This document shows positions 6,457-9,746 of a stretch of DNA of 9,746 nucleotides, piece after piece. The DNA is from an uncultured Fretibacterium sp. GTDB lineage: Bacteria; Synergistota; Synergistia; Synergistales; Aminobacteriaceae. The stretch lies in NCBI GenBank assembly GCA_937915755.1, contig CALGGR010000334.1, positions 1 to 9,746 on the forward strand, given 5' to 3'. Every line of letters starts with the position of its first letter. The first letter of the stretch is position 1. A program made the translations under genes and the position numbers. The notes below the pieces were generated by a model. It did not search any database and had not been told where the DNA came from. It saw only the letters and a list, made by a program, of their open reading frames with translations.

Positions 6457-7152
6457 TTAAGATAGAGGCGCGGAAATGTTAATATCCTGAGCCATATTGA
6501 TTTCAGTGATGAAGATACCGAGAGGATTTTTGAGAACTTCCTCAAGTTCGCGAACAGGAGAGATAGCGACGGAAACGATAGCCCTCCAGTCGGTGCGTTC
6601 GATAATGTTGCCTTGATCCATTTTTTCCTCCGACCATAAGACCTGCCAAGATTTGTCATCACTGCCAGAGCGAACGATAGAGCGAATTTCGACCTGAACG
6701 GTAAACTCACGCTTATTCTGAGTGGCGATGAACGGGTTATGCTCCTTGTAGAACTGAGAAACGACAGCTTCAGCGGGACTATTTTTAGCGAGGTAAGAAT
6801 AGACATCATTAACCATGCGACGCTGAGAGGACACATCGGTGATGAGGGTCTTGAAGTTGACGAAGAAGCCACCCAGAGCGGCGATAATGACTCTTGTATC
6901 AGCGACAGACCCTTCCCGTGCAGACTTAATAGCGACGGCGTAGCCGTGTTTATTGACCTGTACGATATAGGGAACGACTTTATTCTGACTGGCGAGCCAC
7001 ATCATAGTCGCGCCGAAAGCGAGGCAAAGCAAGAGCATGAAGATAGAGATTTGCCGCCAATGAGCCGCGTCCTTAACAGCCGAGCCGTAACGGTCTCCGT
7101 ATTCTTTTCTTGCGGAAAGATAAGGATTATCCTGAAAATTATTGTCAGGCAT
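6457..7152 (-). CDS. trbF: TrbF (VirB8-like) inner-membrane assembly protein
   Basis: A 231-residue bitopic inner-membrane protein. A polar N-terminus with NPYLSARKEYGDRYGSAV (the conserved TrbF entry motif, about 8-25) precedes one transmembrane helix (about 35-54, ISIFMLLLCLAFGATMMWLA). A periplasmic NTF2-like domain follows. In it, VVPYIVQVNKHGYAV and the later segments SQRRMVNDVYSYL, EFTVQVEIRSIVR and DWRAIVSVAI match TrbF/VirB8 proteins; the C-terminus has NPLGIFITEINMAQDI. VirB8-type proteins nucleate assembly and contact VirB10 and the pilus components. The ATG at 7152 follows the trbL stop directly (TAAATG), with a strong AAGGAGGA at 7170-7163, about 10 nt upstream inside trbL. The gene is complete. 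Confidence 0.93.
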   Translation of the reverse strand: MPDNNFQDNPYLSARKEYGDRYGSAVKDAAHWRQISIFMLLLCLAFGATMMWLASQNKVVPYIVQVNKHGYAVAIKSAREGSVADTRVIIAALGGFFVNFKTLITDVSSQRRMVNDVYSYLAKNSPAEAVVSQFYKEHNPFIATQNKREFTVQVEIRSIVRSGSDDKSWQVLWSEEKMDQGNIIERTDWRAIVSVAISPVRELEEVLKNPLGIFITEINMAQDINISAPLS

Positions 7153-8421
7153 TTAAGCAGATTCCTCCTTACGGTTATTTTGAGAGAAAGTAGGAGCAGG
7201 CATCATTTCAGGAGTATCGTCATGTAGAAGACGAGTAGCCCTGTCAGACTGAGAACCGAAGAGAGTGCTTGCGGCGACGTAATGAAGCATATTGCCAGAC
7301 TTAGCGGCATTAACGAGATTGTTGACGACAGGAATATGAGAGGCGACATGTTCAACCGCGCCACCGAACCCGCCTTCCTTTGCCGCGTCCCAAGTATCAG
7401 CCACGCCCCTGAAAGTAGCAGTTTGAGCATTACGCAGACTTTCGACGACAGTTTTGCCAGCTCCAAGCAAGCCGCCCGACCGCCCCCCTCCCGGAGATTT
7501 TTCGCCGATAGCCCCGTGAACAAGGGAAGAAGCGGAGGACGTGAATAATTCATGTCCGAAAGACAGAGCCGCGCCGCTAACGACTGATTGAGCCATAGAG
7601 GGAACAATGCGAGCGGCCATAAAAATACAGATAGTGCCGCCGAGAATCTGTCCAGCCGCCGTGATGAGAGTAGCCATGTCAGTAGCCGAGCTGAAAGTAG
7701 CCTCCCAATCAATGAGCAAGGCATTAGCGAGGGCGTAAACAATCATAATCATGAGTAGCTTAACGCCGATGGAGACGGAATATCGCAGGTAACTCAAAGC
7801 AATATCACGAGTGTACTCGAATCCGCCAAACCCGATGAGGATAGCCCCACCGCAAATGACTAAGTGCATTTCAATGAGAGCGACGGCCATAGTTCCCGCA
7901 AGCATAGCGACGACGACGAGAATGACAATGCCGATAAGCATAATGCCGATGAAATCGCCCCATCCCGCGTCCCAACCTCTTTCGACCATAGTACCGTAAA
8001 GCCGAATGCCCGCGACGAGCAAATCATCAGGAGCAACTTCTTGACCAGCAATAGACCTTCCAGCCTCCATGAAGGAATTGACGATGAGTTTAGGAAGGAA
8101 CGAAGCAACGCCAGAACTGGACATAATCCAGAAGAACACGCCGACATAAATAATCCATTTAGCGATATGGGCAGCAACCGATCCGATATTACTCTCACCG
8201 CTGAGAATCATTTTGCCGAGACCTAAAGCGAGAGACAGAGTAGCCAACCCAACGAAGAGGGAGCGAGCGAAGCCCAACAACCTGTCGCCGATGCCAGACG
8301 TGAAATTCTCAACAAATTCGAGAGTGGCGTTAGTACCGGGACTAGCGGCGTAAGCGTAAGAAGTGAAGAAACCGACTAACGCCAAAGAAAAAAGAGCAAC
8401 GAGAAATTTTTTGTGTCTCAT
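7153..8421 (-). CDS. trbL: TrbL (VirB6-like) polytopic inner-membrane protein
   Basis: A 422-residue integral membrane protein. The N-terminus (MRHKKFLVALFSLALVGFFTSYAYAA) is a signal peptide or first membrane helix. About six more hydrophobic segments lie near 48-70, 85-103, 158-205 (two helices), 218-240 and 255-275. The conserved TrbL stretch GFGGFEYTRDIALSYLRYS followed by VGIK-like SIGVKLLMIMIVYA is present. The C-terminal third is soluble, Gly/Ser/Ala-rich and probably cytoplasmic or disordered. ATG 8421 is preferred: GAGGG at 8434-8430 lies 8 nt upstream. The alternative ATG 8436 overlaps the previous stop (TAATG) and adds MRAEF in front of the signal sequence. TrbL/VirB6 proteins form the inner-membrane part of the substrate path. 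Confidence 0.92.
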   Translation of the reverse strand: MRHKKFLVALFSLALVGFFTSYAYAASPGTNATLEFVENFTSGIGDRLLGFARSLFVGLATLSLALGLGKMILSGESNIGSVAAHIAKWIIYVGVFFWIMSSSGVASFLPKLIVNSFMEAGRSIAGQEVAPDDLLVAGIRLYGTMVERGWDAGWGDFIGIMLIGIVILVVVAMLAGTMAVALIEMHLVICGGAILIGFGGFEYTRDIALSYLRYSVSIGVKLLMIMIVYALANALLIDWEATFSSATDMATLITAAGQILGGTICIFMAARIVPSMAQSVVSGAALSFGHELFTSSASSLVHGAIGEKSPGGGRSGGLLGAGKTVVESLRNAQTATFRGVADTWDAAKEGGFGGAVEHVASHIPVVNNLVNAAKSGNMLHYVAASTLFGSQSDRATRLLHDDTPEMMPAPTFSQNNRKEESA

Positions 8422-8434
8422 AAACTCAGCCCTC

Positions 8435-8458
8435 ATTATTTGAAACCCGGAGTGAAAG
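8435..8458. repeat. Repeat copy at the 3' end of the second trbJ-like gene
   Basis: This 24-bp stretch matches 9177-9200 in 22 of 24 positions. Both copies cover the stop codon and encode the shared C-terminal FTPGFK of the two TrbJ-like proteins. It is best read as a trace of gene duplication plus protein-level constraint, not as a functional DNA repeat. Confidence 0.7.
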
Positions 8459-9161
8459 TTTGACCGGGTATCTGCAAATTTTTTAAGGACTTGTAAGCCT
8501 CAAGAATGCTTTGCTCTTTTTGTTCTTGAGTGTCAATGTCATCACGTTCAACCTCAAGGAAAGTAGTCAAGAAGCCCTGAAGCGTCTGCTCATTCCGAGC
8601 AATCATAGAGCTAGTGTGATCGAGTAATGCGCCGAGAGCCTGTAAAGCCTGAACTTGCCCCTCCGAGTTAGAGAGAGCGGAGAGTAGTTTTTCGCGAGTC
8701 TTTTCGTCATTCTTGAAGTCCTTAGCGGTGATGTTGAGAGTCTTCAAGTAAGCCTCGAAAGTCAGTTTAAGCTGTTTATCGCGTTTTTTGTTACGTTCTT
8801 TCAGTTCGTCAATGTTGAGACCTTCCTGCCACTCAGGATGTCGGGATTTGAGCATATTCTCGATGTCGTCAGTGAAGTGAGTAATGGTATCGACCTGCTG
8901 AAGAATGGCTCTGACCTGCGAGAAATTTTCAGCGAGAAGTTCTTTCATGCCGTTAATCTGGTTGATGACAGACTGCGGGAGCTGTGCGAGCATTTTGAGC
9001 TGATTAAGTTTCATCTCAATGGTGTTGAGCCATTCAGCGACAGCCTTAACCTTGACGGTGATTTGAGTGTATTCCTGAGCAATCCAGCATTCAGAACAAG
9101 ACGCACAGCCGATAATCAGGACGAATGCGAACATTATAGTCGTAAGTTTTCTGTATCTCAT
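8436..9161 (-). CDS. trbJ: Second TrbJ-like (VirB5-type) protein, possible lipoprotein, in the trbK position
   Basis: A 241-residue exported protein. ATG 9161 has GGAGGA at 9174-9169, 7 nt upstream, and gives a proper signal peptide (MRYRKLTTIMFAFVLIIG). The frame is open further upstream, but those starts precede the signal peptide and overlap the previous gene. IIGC (residues 16-19) fits a lipobox, so C19 may be lipidated; it is part of a Cys-rich CASCSEC. The mature part is almost entirely helical and Gln/Leu-rich, ending LQIPGQTFTPGFK, comparable to the conserved '..PG..' tail of TrbJ. The section AYLKTLNITAKDF...QALQALGALLDHTSSMI...LQGFL aligns with the upstream gene (GYMKVLNMNAQNF...AIQIIGAIVNHASFLL...LSGFM), so the two are paralogues. 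VirB5/TrbJ proteins sit at the pilus tip and are linked to adhesion. In the Ti-type order this slot holds trbK (entry exclusion lipoprotein). Confidence 0.8.
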   Translation of the reverse strand: MRYRKLTTIMFAFVLIIGCASCSECWIAQEYTQITVKVKAVAEWLNTIEMKLNQLKMLAQLPQSVINQINGMKELLAENFSQVRAILQQVDTITHFTDDIENMLKSRHPEWQEGLNIDELKERNKKRDKQLKLTFEAYLKTLNITAKDFKNDEKTREKLLSALSNSEGQVQALQALGALLDHTSSMIARNEQTLQGFLTTFLEVERDDIDTQEQKEQSILEAYKSLKNLQIPGQTFTPGFK

Positions 9162-9176
9162 GCAGTAATCCTCCAT

Positions 9177-9200
9177 ATTATTTGAATCCCGGAGTAAAAG
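9177..9200. repeat. Repeat copy at the 3' end of the first trbJ-like gene
   Basis: This is the partner of 8435-8458, with two mismatches in 24 bp, covering the stop codon and the FTPGFK tail of the upstream TrbJ-like gene. Confidence 0.7.
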
Positions 9201-9746
9201 ATTTGCCGGAACGCTCAGTTTGGGCGGCACTTTTGCCCATCTCCGAGATATTTTTCTGAACGAGCTTTTTACGCTGTTTTTCGGCCTGTTGCCTTGTGAT
9301 GTAACTTTCCATGAAGCCGCTTAACTCTTGATTATTTCTGTCGAGAAGGAAGGAAGCATGATTGACGATAGCCCCGATAATCTGAATGGCTTTAGTCTGG
9401 CCGGATTCAGAGTCAGTTTCGTTGAGGGTATCAATCATGCTGTTTCTGATTTGCTGTTCGTTGTCGAAATTCTGAGCATTCATGTTAAGAACTTTCATGT
9501 AGCCTTCCTGAACGTTGCGCCAGTCATCATGAAGGCGTTTAGCTTCATTGACGGTGGAAGTAATGCGTTCATATTCATCAGGGAAATACTGATTGAAAGC
9601 CGAGCCAAAATTGGAGATGTCAGCAGTGAGGCTCTTAGCGTTCTGTAAAACGGATTGAGCTTCGGTAAAGACCTGCATAATCTGACCGTTGCCCAACTGT
9701 AAAAGACGAGACTTGAGGGAGTTGAGCATAGCGATATGGTTTTTGA
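9178..9746 (-). CDS. trbJ: First TrbJ-like (VirB5-type) protein, 5' end cut by window edge
   Basis: The visible 188 residues run to a TAA at 9180-9178 and end SGKSFTPGFK. An ATG at 9729 could be taken as the start, but the frame stays open to the window end (adding KNHIA), no signal peptide is present after 9729, and no ribosome site is seen. The true start is therefore most likely beyond 9746 and the gene is partial. The visible part is helical and Gln/Asn/Ala-rich, with FNQYFPDEYERI as the typical 'F...(F/Y)P.Y' turn of TrbJ. GYMKVLNMNAQNF and AIQIIGAIVNHASFLL follow, then a charged KQRKK stretch. The downstream neighbour is a paralogue 16 nt away. In trb operons this position follows trbE, which would be expected just outside the window. 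Confidence 0.75.
   Translation of the reverse strand, partial: KNHIAMLNSLKSRLLQLGNGQIMQVFTEAQSVLQNAKSLTADISNFGSAFNQYFPDEYERITSTVNEAKRLHDDWRNVQEGYMKVLNMNAQNFDNEQQIRNSMIDTLNETDSESGQTKAIQIIGAIVNHASFLLDRNNQELSGFMESYITRQQAEKQRKKLVQKNISEMGKSAAQTERSGKSFTPGFK

Noticed and set aside
7440..7500. GLLGAGKT in the C-terminal part of TrbL matches the Walker A pattern GxxxxGK(T/S).
   Set aside because: It lies in a Gly/Ser-rich, probably unstructured tail with no Walker B or other NTPase motifs; TrbL is not an NTPase family, so the match is probably chance.
8435..9200. Direct repeats flanking the second trbJ-like gene as possible recombination or attachment sites.
   Set aside because: Both copies are coding ends of paralogous genes at equivalent positions, so duplication explains them without a site-specific recombination role.
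1..9746. oriT, CRISPR array, tRNA or insertion sequence.
   Set aside because: The longest gaps are 80 and 65 bp and hold only short promoter-like and symmetric elements; no regularly spaced repeats, tRNA-like fold, transposase or terminal inverted repeats were seen.

Overview
The window is a nearly intergenic-free block in which every supported gene lies on the minus strand, so transcription runs from high to low coordinates. It carries the distal half of a P-type (trb/VirB-like) conjugative type IV secretion operon, followed by DNA-processing and accessory genes. Outer-membrane and periplasmic channel genes (TrbG/VirB9, TrbI/VirB10, TrbJ/VirB5) point to a diderm bacterium, and the setting to a plasmid or an integrative conjugative element. 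I cannot name the species. The accessory genes (Rpn-like nuclease, phage/ICE-type radical SAM protein) and strong AGGAGG-type ribosome sites would fit a gut anaerobe such as a Synergistota or Negativicutes member, but that is only an impression.

Layout in transcription order: a trbJ-like gene cut by the right edge (9746-9178); a second, paralogous trbJ-like gene with a signal peptide and possible lipobox (9161-8436); trbL, polytopic inner-membrane protein (8421-7153); trbF/virB8 (7152-6457); trbG/virB9 (6439-5360); trbI/virB10 (5363-4134); topB, DNA topoisomerase III (4116-2086); a TraF-like S26 peptidase (2077-1559); a radical SAM protein (about 1556-729). The order J-(J')-L-F-G-I follows the Ti-plasmid trb order J-K-L-F-G-H-I, with the second TrbJ-like gene in the trbK slot and no trbH between G and I. 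Genes are separated by at most 17 nt or overlap by a few bases, which indicates one polycistronic, translationally coupled transcript. Several open frames extend upstream into the previous stop codon, but the Shine-Dalgarno positions favour an internal start, and those starts are used here.

Left of the radical SAM gene the tight packing ends. An 80-bp gap with a short hairpin and a TATAAT box precedes a small XRE/Cro-type regulator (648-373). A 65-bp gap with another TATAAT box and overlapping palindromes precedes an Rpn/YhgA-like PD-(D/E)XK protein (307-1, cut by the left edge). These two probably have their own promoters.

Working model: TrbJ, L, F, G and I build the channel and pilus-associated parts of the transfer apparatus. 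The S26 peptidase probably matures the pilin, as TraF does for TrbC in RP4. Topoisomerase III resolves topological problems of the transferred or replicating element. The role of the radical SAM protein is unknown, and it is the most interesting gene in the window. No relaxase, coupling protein, TrbB/C/D/E, oriT, tRNA, rRNA, CRISPR or insertion sequence is visible here.
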